DNA of 64,000 bases from Pseudoalteromonas luteoviolacea (GTDB taxonomy: Bacteria > Pseudomonadota > Gammaproteobacteria > Enterobacterales > Alteromonadaceae): NCBI RefSeq assembly GCF_001750165.1, contig NZ_CP015411.1, forward strand, positions 592,001-656,000, in the 5' to 3' direction. The notes below the pieces were generated by a model that had not been told where the DNA came from, did not search any database, and was given only the letters and a program-made list of their open reading frames with translations. The position numbers were made by a program, and so were the translations under genes. This document shows positions 45,218 through 53,457 of the stretch, piece after piece. The number at the start of each line of letters is the position of its first letter. Position 1 is the stretch's first letter.

Positions 45218-46733
45218 AAAGTCCAAAAAACCTAAAGTTGAAAAGCAAGGTGCATGGAAAGTCCTGATTGTTGATGATGAGCCGGATGTTCATACAGTCA
45301 CTAAAATTACCCTGAGTGATTTTGAGTTTGACGGTAAGTCCATTGATTTTGTCAGCGCCTATTCTGGTGAGGAGGCGAAAAAAGTCATGGCAGAGCACGG
45401 TGATATTGCGCTGGTATTACTCGATGTGGTCATGGAGACGGATGATGCAGGGTTACAGGTCGCAGAGTTTATTAGGAAGGTGCTAAATAATCACCTGACA
45501 CGCATTATTTTAAGAACGGGACAGCCCGGCCAGGCACCCGAAAGAACCGTCATTGTGAATTATGATATTAATGATTACAAAGATAAAACTCACCTCAGTA
45601 GCGACAAGCTTTTTACGGTGGTCTATACCGGGTTGAGAGGATATAGAGATATTCAAGATATTGAAACTGCAAGAAAGAAGCTCGAAACTCACCGCCAAGG
45701 ATTGGAGCAGGTAATCGACTCGACTACCAGTTTATTTCGTATTCGGAGCTTGCGTGAGTTTGCCAGCGGCCTATTGGTACAAATATCGACGCTATTACAC
45801 GCAAACAAACCATCAGCACAGAGTAATAACTTTGCTGTGCGAAAGTCGCAAGGGCGCTTTGAATATCTTGCGGGCAATGGAGAGTACGGTTTTAACACAG
45901 CAGATTATCTTGATTTACCTGAGCATATATTGGCTCTACTGGAAAAAGCCTGCGAGCAACAAAAATCGCTCATCGAACATGACTGCTTTGTGGGGTATTT
46001 TAAGACGTATAACGCAGAAGAAAATCTTATTTACTTACAAGGGATCACCGCCATCGATGAGCTAGATACCAAACTCCTTGAGCTTTTCTCTAACAATATC
46101 ACCGTGGCTTTTGATAATTTGGAGCTAGATAAGGAAATATATGATACCCAATCTGAAATTATTGAAACGCTAGGGGAAGTCGTCGAAAGTCGCTCAAAAG
46201 AAGCGGCCAATCATGTTAAACGGGTTGCCCATTTATCGAGAGCACTTGCTTTATGGATAGGGCTGCCAAATGCGCAAGCTCAAGAGTTATTTATGGCAGC
46301 TCCAATGCATGATGTCGGTAAAGTGGCGATCCCCGACTCCGTTTTACTAAAACCCGGCAAACTAGATGATGAGCAGTGGCACATTATGAAAACCCATGTG
46401 TCTGTCGGTCAGGAGATTTTTTCTCGCTCAAAACGCCCAACGTTAAAGGCAGCTGCCATTGTGGCGGGAGAACATCATGAGAAGTTTGATGGGTCTGGTT
46501 ATCCCAATGGTTTGTCTGGTGAAGACATTCATATATACGGCCGGATAGTGGCCTTGGTGGATGTGTTCGACGCTTTATCGCATAAACGATGTTATAAAGA
46601 TGCATGGAGCATGGATGAAGTCTTGGCCCTGTTGGTCAAAGAGAAAGGGCGGCACTTTGACCCTCAGTTAGTGGATGTGTTTATTGAGCATATTGATGAC
46701 GTACAGGTCATTATGGATAAGTACCCCGATTAA
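45204..46733 (+). CDS. Response regulator, REC-DUF3369-HD-GYP
   Basis: Phosphorylation-controlled c-di-GMP phosphodiesterase of 509 residues. The ATG at 45204 is chosen because AGGTG lies 6 nt upstream; a GTG at 45195 is part of that site. The receiver domain (about 20-145) has LIVDDEPDVHT and phospho-acceptor in VLLDVVMETDD. A DUF3369-like region follows (about 165-310), then an intact HD-GYP domain: AAPMHDVGKVAIPD, IMKTHVSVG, EHHEKFDGSGYP and DVFDALSHKR. It is coupled to the preceding kinase by gene overlap, linking an unknown periplasmic signal to c-di-GMP removal. Confidence 0.9.
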   Translation: MALFKKSKKPKVEKQGAWKVLIVDDEPDVHTVTKITLSDFEFDGKSIDFVSAYSGEEAKKVMAEHGDIALVLLDVVMETDDAGLQVAEFIRKVLNNHLTRIILRTGQPGQAPERTVIVNYDINDYKDKTHLSSDKLFTVVYTGLRGYRDIQDIETARKKLETHRQGLEQVIDSTTSLFRIRSLREFASGLLVQISTLLHANKPSAQSNNFAVRKSQGRFEYLAGNGEYGFNTADYLDLPEHILALLEKACEQQKSLIEHDCFVGYFKTYNAEENLIYLQGITAIDELDTKLLELFSNNITVAFDNLELDKEIYDTQSEIIETLGEVVESRSKEAANHVKRVAHLSRALALWIGLPNAQAQELFMAAPMHDVGKVAIPDSVLLKPGKLDDEQWHIMKTHVSVGQEIFSRSKRPTLKAAAIVAGEHHEKFDGSGYPNGLSGEDIHIYGRIVALVDVFDALSHKRCYKDAWSMDEVLALLVKEKGRHFDPQLVDVFIEHIDDVQVIMDKYPD

Positions 46734-46744
46734 ATCGGGGCTTA
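46724..46744 (+). terminator. Hairpin overlapping the HD-GYP regulator stop
   Basis: CCCCGATT, A, AATCGGGG includes the TAA stop. The loop is very tight and no T-run follows, so its function as a terminator is doubtful. Confidence 0.35.
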
Positions 46745-46815
46745 AAGTAACTTAGCTATTATTGCCAAGTCATTAGGTGTGGGGCGTTTGAGTTAGTCTC
46801 GAACTAACAACGACC

Positions 46816-48639
46816 CTATTGCCAGAAAATGATTGGTAGCTGTTGATTAAGCAATAACACAATGCAAAATTGTAAAGCACAGATCAAGCATGCCATATCA
46901 AGCCAGTATATTTTGTTTTGTTTTAGAAACGCTTTGGTTTTGTAAGCCGACCAAATAAGACTAAGAGGTAATAACCCAGAGATTATCGCAAGGCAGAATG
47001 ACGCTGCTGTGAGCTCTCCAAATTGCATAAAGCTTTGTTGTGTATATAAAGTAATGGGTAAGGCAAGCATAATTAAATTATAAAAGCTCGGTTTTATATT
47101 GGCATATCTATTATGCTTATCTCTAATCATGGTGGCGATGCCCACAAGCAATAAGCCCATTAAGCCTATGAGACCGAGTAGTATGCTAGACCAAACGAGT
47201 ACTAAGTTGAGTACGCTGCCTTTTTGATATGTTCTATGACCATAACTAAGCATTGGCTGATTTTCATCATTTTGATAAAAAACATAAGTGGCATTGCTGC
47301 GAGTGATGTCTCTAAATAGTTGCATGCCTACAGGAACAATGACTTTGTCTTTACTTTGTAAACTGTGAATAACCAAGCTGTTTTTTGTTTGACTAAGCCA
47401 TACAAAATTGGTTATCCAGTCAACAAATGCGAATTCTGCCATACTGTTAGGCGCTAAAAAATAGATCCCCGTTTTGTCTTTTAGGGGCATAGCCTCTTTG
47501 ACTGCCTCAGTGATGTTAGCGGGTTTGACTTTAAGCTGATCGATAAAAAGTTTATCAAAATGAGCATAGTTTGCAGTTTCACTATCAGTGTTAAGCGCGT
47601 AAAAAAATGCTTTGTTTTCGTCGGGAAATACACACATATGCGCCCTAAAACCAAACGTTGTTCCTGGCCTACAGTGCCCCATGACTCCGTGACGGTCTCG
47701 ATTTGAAAACACCAGTCCATGACCTATTTTAAGGCCAGCTTTATGCGCATTTGTTTCATGAGCACCCGCAAGTAAAGGGAGTAACTCCGGTAAAATAAAT
47801 GTTTTACCATGCACAGTTCCGCCAGCGAGTATAAGGGCCATAAATTTACCCATATCAGTCGCGGTGGTTGTAAATTGGCCTGCACCTCTTAATAAAAATG
47901 GTGGAGACGCTTGCGCTGTCATTAAATCATGATACCCCATTGCTAAGCTTGTTGGGGTTGGTATTGCACTTTGTGTTTGGAAAGTAAACGTGCTGTCATG
48001 CATGCCTAACGGTTTTAGTAAGTGTTCATCAAGGTAGGTTTCATAGCGTGTATTTGTGATACTTTCTATGATCATTGCCAAAAGTTGGTAACCCATATTC
48101 GAATAAGATTCTTGTGAGCCCGGTTTGAATCTAGCTGTGAGTAGACTTTTATCGCCGTTATTAAATGCGTTAATAAGCGGTGTATCTGGCGTGACCTGAG
48201 TATTTAGGTACTGCCACATGCGCACACTATCTAACCCTGAAGTATGATTTAGTAGGTGCCTTACTAATATTGGGGAGTTATCTCGCCAAGGGTTCTTAAT
48301 GGCAAGCTCAGGGAGCAATGTCCTTATTTGGGTATCTAAAGACAATTTTCCTTCACTGACTAATTGTAGAATGCCCACAGCCAAAACGGCTTTTGTTACA
48401 GATCCAATTTGCATTTTTTGACTGTCGTGCATTACAAAGCCTTTCTCGATATTTGCCAAACCGGTGCTACCAATTTGAATCTGCCCTTCATTTAACAGGG
48501 TCCAAGTGATTCCTGCAATTTTTTGCTCTTGAATGGTTTGTTCAATTTGTTGTCTGAATGTGTTGTTGTCTTGTGCTTTTACATGTGTGAAAGGCCAAAT
48601 CAAAAAGGTTAAGAGCAGGGTTAGGTAATATTTTGTCAT
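46816..48639 (-). CDS. Serine hydrolase (class C beta-lactamase fold) with C-terminal membrane domain
   Basis: Exported penicillin-binding-protein/beta-lactamase-like hydrolase of 607 residues from the ATG at 48639, which gives a signal peptide (MTKYYLTLLLTFLIWPF). The catalytic SxxK is QIGSVTKAVL, the YxN is YSNMGYQLL, and the third motif is in GHGLVFSNRD (His-x-Gly type). After the catalytic domain (about 30-350) comes a beta-rich segment and four or so membrane helices (about 480-600). Relatives include D-aminopeptidases, esterases and peptide-processing hydrolases. It is divergent from a GG-leader peptide gene 403 bp away, but a functional link is unproven. Confidence 0.82.
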   Translation of the reverse strand: MTKYYLTLLLTFLIWPFTHVKAQDNNTFRQQIEQTIQEQKIAGITWTLLNEGQIQIGSTGLANIEKGFVMHDSQKMQIGSVTKAVLAVGILQLVSEGKLSLDTQIRTLLPELAIKNPWRDNSPILVRHLLNHTSGLDSVRMWQYLNTQVTPDTPLINAFNNGDKSLLTARFKPGSQESYSNMGYQLLAMIIESITNTRYETYLDEHLLKPLGMHDSTFTFQTQSAIPTPTSLAMGYHDLMTAQASPPFLLRGAGQFTTTATDMGKFMALILAGGTVHGKTFILPELLPLLAGAHETNAHKAGLKIGHGLVFSNRDRHGVMGHCRPGTTFGFRAHMCVFPDENKAFFYALNTDSETANYAHFDKLFIDQLKVKPANITEAVKEAMPLKDKTGIYFLAPNSMAEFAFVDWITNFVWLSQTKNSLVIHSLQSKDKVIVPVGMQLFRDITRSNATYVFYQNDENQPMLSYGHRTYQKGSVLNLVLVWSSILLGLIGLMGLLLVGIATMIRDKHNRYANIKPSFYNLIMLALPITLYTQQSFMQFGELTAASFCLAIISGLLPLSLIWSAYKTKAFLKQNKIYWLDMACLICALQFCIVLLLNQQLPIIFWQ

Positions 48640-49042
48640 TTTTATACTTATATTTATATTAATGTCTAAAGGTATCACTTTGTATGTGATTTGAATGTGA
48701 AATACGCGATGAAACTTAATGTGTTAGAAGTTTTATTTTGATTTTTTATGTAGTTATCAAATGTCGAATAGATTATAGATTTTTTTATTTCAACTGTTGG
48801 AGTGGTACCTTTGAGTATAGGGTGTTCATATTATGTATTCTCTAGCTGTGATTTAAAAAGAGGTTTTAAATCTAAATTTTGTTGTTAATTTTGCAATTTG
48901 ACTGTGTCGACATCTTTGTAAGGTGGTGCATGTCTTAAGAGTAATATTTCAATCTTTACATGTTGTTCATTTGTTTTGTTGATTAAAAATAAAACAGGTG
49001 TTACTGTTTTGCTGCAAAATAAATAATAAAAAGGAAATTGAA
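48640..49042. other. AT-rich intergenic region before the GG-leader peptide
   Basis: 403 bp, strongly AT-rich, with no second ORF showing a ribosome site. It must contain the divergent promoters for the serine hydrolase and the small peptide. Confidence 0.35.
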
Positions 49043-49192
49043 ATGAAATTAAAACTAAAAAGCAAACAAATTAAAAACCTTTCTAAAGATAGAGCAGCAC
49101 TTCCTGCGGGTGCTACGCCTCAAGTAGGTGGTGGTATATATATCGATCATACTCGACTAGCAAGTTGTTATATTTGTAATATCGGTAAATAG
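49043..49192 (+). CDS. GG-leader natural-product precursor peptide
   Basis: A 49-residue peptide from the ATG at 49043, behind AAAAAGGAAATTGAA; the earlier in-frame ATG at 48998 lacks a good site. The leader is MKLKLKSKQIKNLSKDRAAL, then PAGATPQVGGG, a type repeatedly seen in gammaproteobacterial GG-leader peptide families (K-L-rich start, NLS, LP.. .TPQV.GG). Cleavage after GG would give a core of about 18 residues with two cysteines (SCYICNIG), suitable for a disulfide or thioether. No modification enzyme lies beside it. A hairpin follows the stop, supporting a discrete transcript. Product and activity are unknown. Confidence 0.65.
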   Translation: MKLKLKSKQIKNLSKDRAALPAGATPQVGGGIYIDHTRLASCYICNIGK

Positions 49193-49230
49193 GTCGAATA
49201 TTTATCCTAAGGTCAAAAGCCTAATATTTG

Positions 49231-49261
49231 GACTAATGGTGATATTAAAACACCGTTAGTC
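49231..49261 (+). terminator. Terminator after the GG-leader peptide gene
   Basis: GACTAATGGTG and CACCGTTAGTC form 11-bp arms with one G-T pair and a nine-base loop, 38 bp after the stop. The T-tail is weak. Confidence 0.6.
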
Positions 49262-49326
49262 TTACTCCGTTTCCTCCAGAATATGCAAGATTTTGCTGTG
49301 AAAAGTTTTATCAATTGAGTACTTTT

Positions 49327-49941
49327 GATATATGCTTTCGTCGTCCTGATGAACATCAGGAACCGATGTTATAGACATGATTGATATGCGCTTTCGTCGT
49401 CCTGATTAACATCAGGAACCGGTGTTATTGACATGATTGATATGCGCTTTCGTCGTCTTGATGAACATCAGGGTCCAGTGTTATTGGACGTGATTGGTAT
49501 CCGCCCCGTCATCCTGACGAATGTTAGGATCCAGTGTTTTAGACGTGATAAATATACGCTTTCGTCGTCCTGATGAACATCAGGAACCGATGTTATAGAC
49601 ATGATTGATATGCGCTTTCGTCGTCCTGATTAACATCAGGAACCGGTGTTATAGACATGATTGATATGCGCTTTCGTCGTCTTGATGAACATCAGGGTCC
49701 AGTGTTATTGACGTGATTGGTATCCGCTTTCGTCGTCCTGATGAACATCAGGAACCGATGTTATAGACATGATTGATATGCGCTTTCGTCGTCCTGATTA
49801 ACATCAGGAACCGGTGTTATAGACATGATTGATATACGCTTTCGTCACCCTGATGAACATCAGGGTCCAGTGTTATTGACGTGATTGATATGCGTTTTCG
49901 TCGTCCTGACGAACGTCAGGATCCATGTGCTGTAGGCGTGA
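49327..49941. repeat. Eleven-unit palindromic array, exactly 56-bp period
   Basis: Palindromes of the type CCTGATGAACATCAGG start at 49345, 49401, 49457, 49513, 49569, 49625, 49681, 49737, 49793, 49849 and 49905, all 56 bp apart. Units fall into types by internal variants and follow A-B-C-D-A-B-C-A-B-C'-E, so blocks of three (168 bp) have been amplified. The last unit and unit D resemble the REP-like palindromes at 34.3-35.4 kb. Confidence 0.9.
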
Positions 49942-50080
49942 AGAGTTCTGAACAGCTGAGTTTCTTCAAATACCATTAAGCAATCAATACAACACGCATT
50001 GCGAGCAGAACAGCACGTAGTACTGAACCTCTTACTTTTATTAATGTAACCATGAAATATGTGTTACTTCAGATTGTTGG
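49942..50080. other. Short spacer after the palindromic array
   Basis: No feature recognised. It separates the array from the small zinc-ribbon gene. Confidence 0.25.
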
Positions 50081-50260
50081 CTATTTTTTACGAGCTTTCC
50101 AAGTACCGCCGTATTGATATGTTTGAGCAAATTCTTTTTTAATGATCAGCAAGCAGGGCCCACAAATAAAGTGCCATTGGATATTGTTGTCGTAGCGACA
50201 TCGATACATAACCTCTTTATTTTGTTTGCAGTGTGTACAGCGTTTATGGCGTATTCGCAT
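50081..50260 (-). CDS. Zinc-ribbon microprotein
   Basis: A 59-residue ORF opening MRIRHKRCTHCKQNKEVMY and ending YQYGGTWKARKK. Two cysteine knuckles, CTHC and CGPC, about 25 residues apart, form a probable zinc ribbon, with aromatic residues (YRC, IQWHFIC) between. I recall similar small proteins with the same C-terminal TYQYGGTWK tail in marine gammaproteobacteria, without an assigned function. The upstream ribosome site is weak. It lies between the palindrome array and ppiC. A role in binding nucleic acid or protein is only a guess. Confidence 0.68.
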   Translation of the reverse strand: MRIRHKRCTHCKQNKEVMYRCRYDNNIQWHFICGPCLLIIKKEFAQTYQYGGTWKARKK

Positions 50261-50537
50261 GGCTTAATCGTCTTATAGGTCATGTATCGCTAAGTTAAGA
50301 TTTTTAATTTCTCTAATCACTATTTACACTCATATCACCAGAATACAGTGTATTAAGGGCGCGTTGTAGAGTGAATAACTGTGATTGTTTGTGTTATACG
50401 ACGTTGATAGCAGTTAGATCAGCATAAACACTGTGTGCGGTGATAGTTTTTTATTACTTGGTAGTTATCGACTCTTTATTCATTGGGCTTTGGTGTATTA
50501 TTGCAATTGATAATGTAGACAGCGAGTAGAAGGTCAT
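50261..50537. other. Divergent promoter region zinc-ribbon gene/ppiC
   Basis: 277 bp with no gene. AT-rich, with no clear operator. Confidence 0.25.
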
Positions 50538-50816
50538 ATGGCTAGTACAGCACATGCTTTACACATCTTGGTAAAGCATAAAGAGCAAGCGGAAGATATT
50601 CTAAAACAATTAAAAAAAGGGGCTAAGTTTCAAACCTTGGCAAAGAAGCACTCAACCTGTCCGTCAGGAAAAAAGGGTGGAGATTTGGGTGAGTTTAGGC
50701 GCGGTACTATGGTACCTCAGTTTGATAAAGTCTGCTTCTCTTGCGAAGTCCTTGTTCCGCAGCTGGTCAAAACCAAATTTGGTTGGCATATCATTAAGGT
50801 GTTGTACCGTACGTAA
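50538..50816 (+). CDS. ppiC: Peptidyl-prolyl cis-trans isomerase, parvulin type (PpiC)
   Basis: Single-domain cytoplasmic parvulin of 92 residues that speeds cis-trans isomerisation of prolyl bonds. It shows the whole parvulin core: AHALHILVKHKEQAEDIL, FQTLAKKHSTCPSGKKGGDLG (quoted in part), GEFRRGTMVPQFDKV and TKFGWHIIKV. Residues HILV and the final HIIK are the two conserved histidine positions. There is no signal peptide, which separates it from SurA and PpiD. It is monocistronic. Confidence 0.92.
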   Translation: MASTAHALHILVKHKEQAEDILKQLKKGAKFQTLAKKHSTCPSGKKGGDLGEFRRGTMVPQFDKVCFSCEVLVPQLVKTKFGWHIIKVLYRT

Positions 50817-50945
50817 AAAAGAAATGATGGTCGTTTTTTAAGCGGTGAGCCTCCAGTGAAGACCTAGTTATCAATATCTTAATTGATAAAAAATGAGCTT
50901 AAGATAATTACATCACTGATAACTGCATCAACAGATTTAAGTAAA

Positions 50946-50990
50946 GGCTGCGTTATTGATTGCCATGAAATCGTTGGCGCAGCCTTTTTC
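50946..50990. terminator. Hairpin between ppiC and the lipoprotein gene
   Basis: AGGCTGCG and CGCAGCCT arms flank a long interior of about 26 nt, followed on the plus strand by a T-run. It lies 130 bp after ppiC and 20 bp past the stop of the minus-strand lipoprotein gene, so it could serve either. Confidence 0.5.
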
Positions 50991-51010
50991 ACCGTACTTA
51001 CTACAACAGT

Positions 51011-51736
51011 TTATTTTTCATGTTCATGTTCGAAATTGATTTCAATTTCTAGCTTTTTGTCTAATCCAAGCATATCTCGGTGGTATTCTTTCCCTTGTAT
51101 GTGCGCTTTTAGTTCAGTCGCGATTTGCTTATAGGCATCATTGAAGTATGACTGCAATTCAGCGTCCTTCCATGTGTTTTTCATCTCGATTGACTTGCCT
51201 TTGAAACCATAGAAGTTCCGCCATACGAATTTACCTTTTTGATCATATAAAGAGGCGATAAGTTGTGGACTAAAGATTAACCTTGATTGATTGACTGAAA
51301 TTAAGGCATATGGTTCGAGTATGAGATTTAGGCCAGATGATTCAATGGGAGCGAGTGACGTGACCTTACTCGGCACTTTCATCTTTTGCATTTGATTAAA
51401 AAGAGTCGTTGATAGCGCGAAGTTATCGGCTAATCGAGATTCGAGTGTTTTTGGCAAGTGTAGTTCATAGTGGGAGTCGAGCATGACGACACCTAATCCG
51501 CCAATGAGCCCTGGCTCATAATCAGGTACTGAAGAGTAATTACTTACTACAAATGAACTATTTTCGATGTGCCTGTCAGCCAGTTTTAGTGAAAGGTCGT
51601 GTGGGTTGTACTCTTTGATATGAATTGATATGTCTGTTGCTTTATATTCTTTTGGGATCTTCCCACCAGTATTTTTGGTCGTTAAGTTACAAGCACTCAA
51701 GCCTGTCATGAACATAATTAGTATCAGAACTCTCAT
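51011..51736 (-). CDS. Lipoprotein of unknown function
   Basis: A 241-residue lipoprotein. The ATG at 51736 is chosen for its AAAAGGG ribosome site and the clean signal peptide MRVLILIMFMTGLSAC with lipobox LSAC. The mature part has KATDISIHIKEYNPHD near the start, later strands such as LNLILEPYALISVNQSRLI, and a C-terminal charged helix. I do not recognise the family. It lies downstream of another lipoprotein gene on the same strand, with hairpins in between, so they may be partly co-expressed and share an envelope role. Confidence 0.7.
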   Translation of the reverse strand: MRVLILIMFMTGLSACNLTTKNTGGKIPKEYKATDISIHIKEYNPHDLSLKLADRHIENSSFVVSNYSSVPDYEPGLIGGLGVVMLDSHYELHLPKTLESRLADNFALSTTLFNQMQKMKVPSKVTSLAPIESSGLNLILEPYALISVNQSRLIFSPQLIASLYDQKGKFVWRNFYGFKGKSIEMKNTWKDAELQSYFNDAYKQIATELKAHIQGKEYHRDMLGLDKKLEIEINFEHEHEK

Positions 51737-51802
51737 AATTAGCCCTTTTGTAACTGTATGCGGACATTTAGGTGTTTTATTTAATTTTAATTTTAGGTGT
51801 TT

Positions 51803-51847
51803 AAAGAGGGTGACGCAAAAGCTTAATTTGCGCCACCTCTTTATTTT
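51803..51847. terminator. Long imperfect hairpin between two lipoprotein genes
   Basis: AAAGAGG..TG.CGCAAA pairs with TTTGCG.CA.CCTCTTT around AGCTTAA. A short T-rich tail follows on the plus strand. Confidence 0.45.
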
Positions 51848-51852
51848 ATGAC

Positions 51853-51883
51853 GATGAGAATACACAGTGCATGTATTCTCATC
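51853..51883 (-). terminator. Terminator of the 52.7-kb lipoprotein gene
   Basis: GATGAGAATACA, CAGTGCA loop, TGTATTCTCATC: 12-bp perfect arms, 11 bp after the stop at 51895. Confidence 0.72.
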
Positions 51884-51894
51884 TTTATGAGGTT

Positions 51895-52683
51895 TTATTT
51901 CTTTTTGGAGGTCTCAAATTCGCCACTCAGGTACTTATTAATGATGCTACCCAAGTTTTCGAAATACCCGGTGAGACCATTTTGAACAGGCTCAAAAAAT
52001 GCTTTATCAAGTGATTGATGATCTGCTGGGTCTGCTAAATCTAATTTTGTCACTCTGCCATGCATTGAGTGAAGATCGAGCATGCTCTTCATAACGCCCA
52101 TATCAATTGGTTGTGAGATAAACTCTGCAGACACGTCATAACTTGCCGCGGCATAGTAGTTGTCTAAGCCAAAAAAGCTGCGCGTGTATAAACCGTGTCC
52201 TTCAGCATAAAAGTTTGTACAACCATATTGAGTGCAGTTCATATCGACTAGCGTTTGTGTTTCGGTAATTGAAATTACGACATCTATGCCTTTGGCCGTT
52301 AACTCATTTCTTTCAGCCTCGAGACTTGGATTAAATTGCCATTGTTTATCTTTGATAAATACAAAACCGCTAGAAGCTCGCTGGTTGCTTAACGTGCTGT
52401 CCAATAACACAACCTCAGCATTTGCGCCTTCTTCGAGTTTCTTTTTTAGGGTCTCAAAAATATGCTGCTTCATTTTTACGTCAACTTCATATTGTTTTGT
52501 GAAGTTGTTGAAAATAGTCGTACCGATATGTGTATGCGTTAGCTCATCACTCACGTCGATAACCAAAGCTACTTTGGGTTGATTTTTAGGTTGATAGTCA
52601 TCAATAGGAGGCACGTAGATTGTATTACACGCACTGATCAACAGGGCGATTGTAATAATGAATAAAGATTTTAATTTGTTCAT
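51895..52683 (-). CDS. Lipoprotein of unknown function
   Basis: A 262-residue lipoprotein with signal peptide MNKLKSLFIITIALLISAC (lipobox LISAC). The mature sequence starts with a Pro-rich linker (YVPPIDDYQPKNQP), then VALVIDVSDELTHTHIGTTI, which could be the first strand and helix of an alpha/beta domain. Two cysteines in MNCTQYGCTNFY may form a disulfide. No recognised family. It precedes the lipoprotein gene at 51736 on the same strand but is separated by two hairpins. Its own start follows about 320 bp of non-coding DNA. Confidence 0.72.
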   Translation of the reverse strand: MNKLKSLFIITIALLISACNTIYVPPIDDYQPKNQPKVALVIDVSDELTHTHIGTTIFNNFTKQYEVDVKMKQHIFETLKKKLEEGANAEVVLLDSTLSNQRASSGFVFIKDKQWQFNPSLEAERNELTAKGIDVVISITETQTLVDMNCTQYGCTNFYAEGHGLYTRSFFGLDNYYAAASYDVSAEFISQPIDMGVMKSMLDLHSMHGRVTKLDLADPADHQSLDKAFFEPVQNGLTGYFENLGSIINKYLSGEFETSKKK

Positions 52684-53005
52684 TAATTTACTTGTTAAGG
52701 ATAAAAAATTGGCGATATTCTACTCAGAGTGAGCGCTTTGGTCTCTAAAAAAATCTATCTTCTATCCCTTTTATGTAAAGAATTGTAATGAAAGCCTTCT
52801 TATAAAAAAGCTGTGTTTGCTCAAGTGGTGAACTTGCCAAACAATTTGAGTGTTCTAGTTATGGAATAGCGCAATGGAGGTACATGGAGAGTTCACCTAG
52901 TGCATTGAAAAATCAAACCTATGGGTTTACTTTCCATGGTGCTACTTTTTGTCAGATGAAGCTCATTGACTATGAGCTTTGATATAGTATGGTGCAGATT
53001 AAGCG
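52684..53005. other. Intergenic region, nothing recognised
   Basis: 322 bp between minus-strand genes. No ORF with a ribosome site, no repeat family and no convincing hairpin was seen. Confidence 0.3.
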
Positions 53006-53392
53006 TTATTTATTTCCAAAAACGTGTTCATCATAGTGCGCGCCGCCCGAAAATTTGACACACTTTCTTGCACAGCGTGTAGATGAAGGGTTGTTACCAA
53101 AGTACCACTCAGTTTCAATTGAATCTACATCATCCGGTATGTCAGATTCTTGAATGACCTGTACCGTTTGAGTTCTCTGTTTTTCATTTGTTTGTTCCAG
53201 ACATACTTCGCCTTCTTGCAGTTCGAAATGCTTATGCAAAAGCTGAAGAGAAAATCGTTCGGTCTTATTATGTGCTATCAGAACTTTTTCGATTTCTCTA
53301 ATGCACTCGTAATCGGATTCGTTCAGGTCTGAAACAGAGTTGATGTGTAGTAAGTGATTGTTTGACTGTGGGAAAGCGACAATTTTTTTCAT
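53006..53392 (-). CDS. Small protein with LLHKHFEL motif, unknown function
   Basis: A 128-residue cytoplasmic protein. Residues about 1-80 are helical and acidic, with RFSLQLLHKHFELQEGEV followed by CLEQTNEKQRTQTVQV. A similar arrangement of LxHKHFxL then an acidic E..LxE segment occurs in small conserved hypothetical proteins of other proteobacteria, although no function is known to me. The C-terminus (STRCARKCVKFSGGAHYDEH) has two Cys and two His that might bind a metal. It lies 65 bp downstream of another unknown gene on the same strand, probably in one transcript. Confidence 0.6.
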   Translation of the reverse strand: MKKIVAFPQSNNHLLHINSVSDLNESDYECIREIEKVLIAHNKTERFSLQLLHKHFELQEGEVCLEQTNEKQRTQTVQVIQESDIPDDVDSIETEWYFGNNPSSTRCARKCVKFSGGAHYDEHVFGNK

Positions 53393-53457
53393 GTTAGTTC
53401 CTTCTTATATATTTTATTAGCTTGTAATAAAGCCATGTTCGATGTGATTTATACTTT

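Noticed and set aside
49327..49941. CRISPR array
   Set aside because: Spacing is regular, but the sequences between palindromes are also repeated and there are no cas genes. It is a tandem palindromic repeat.
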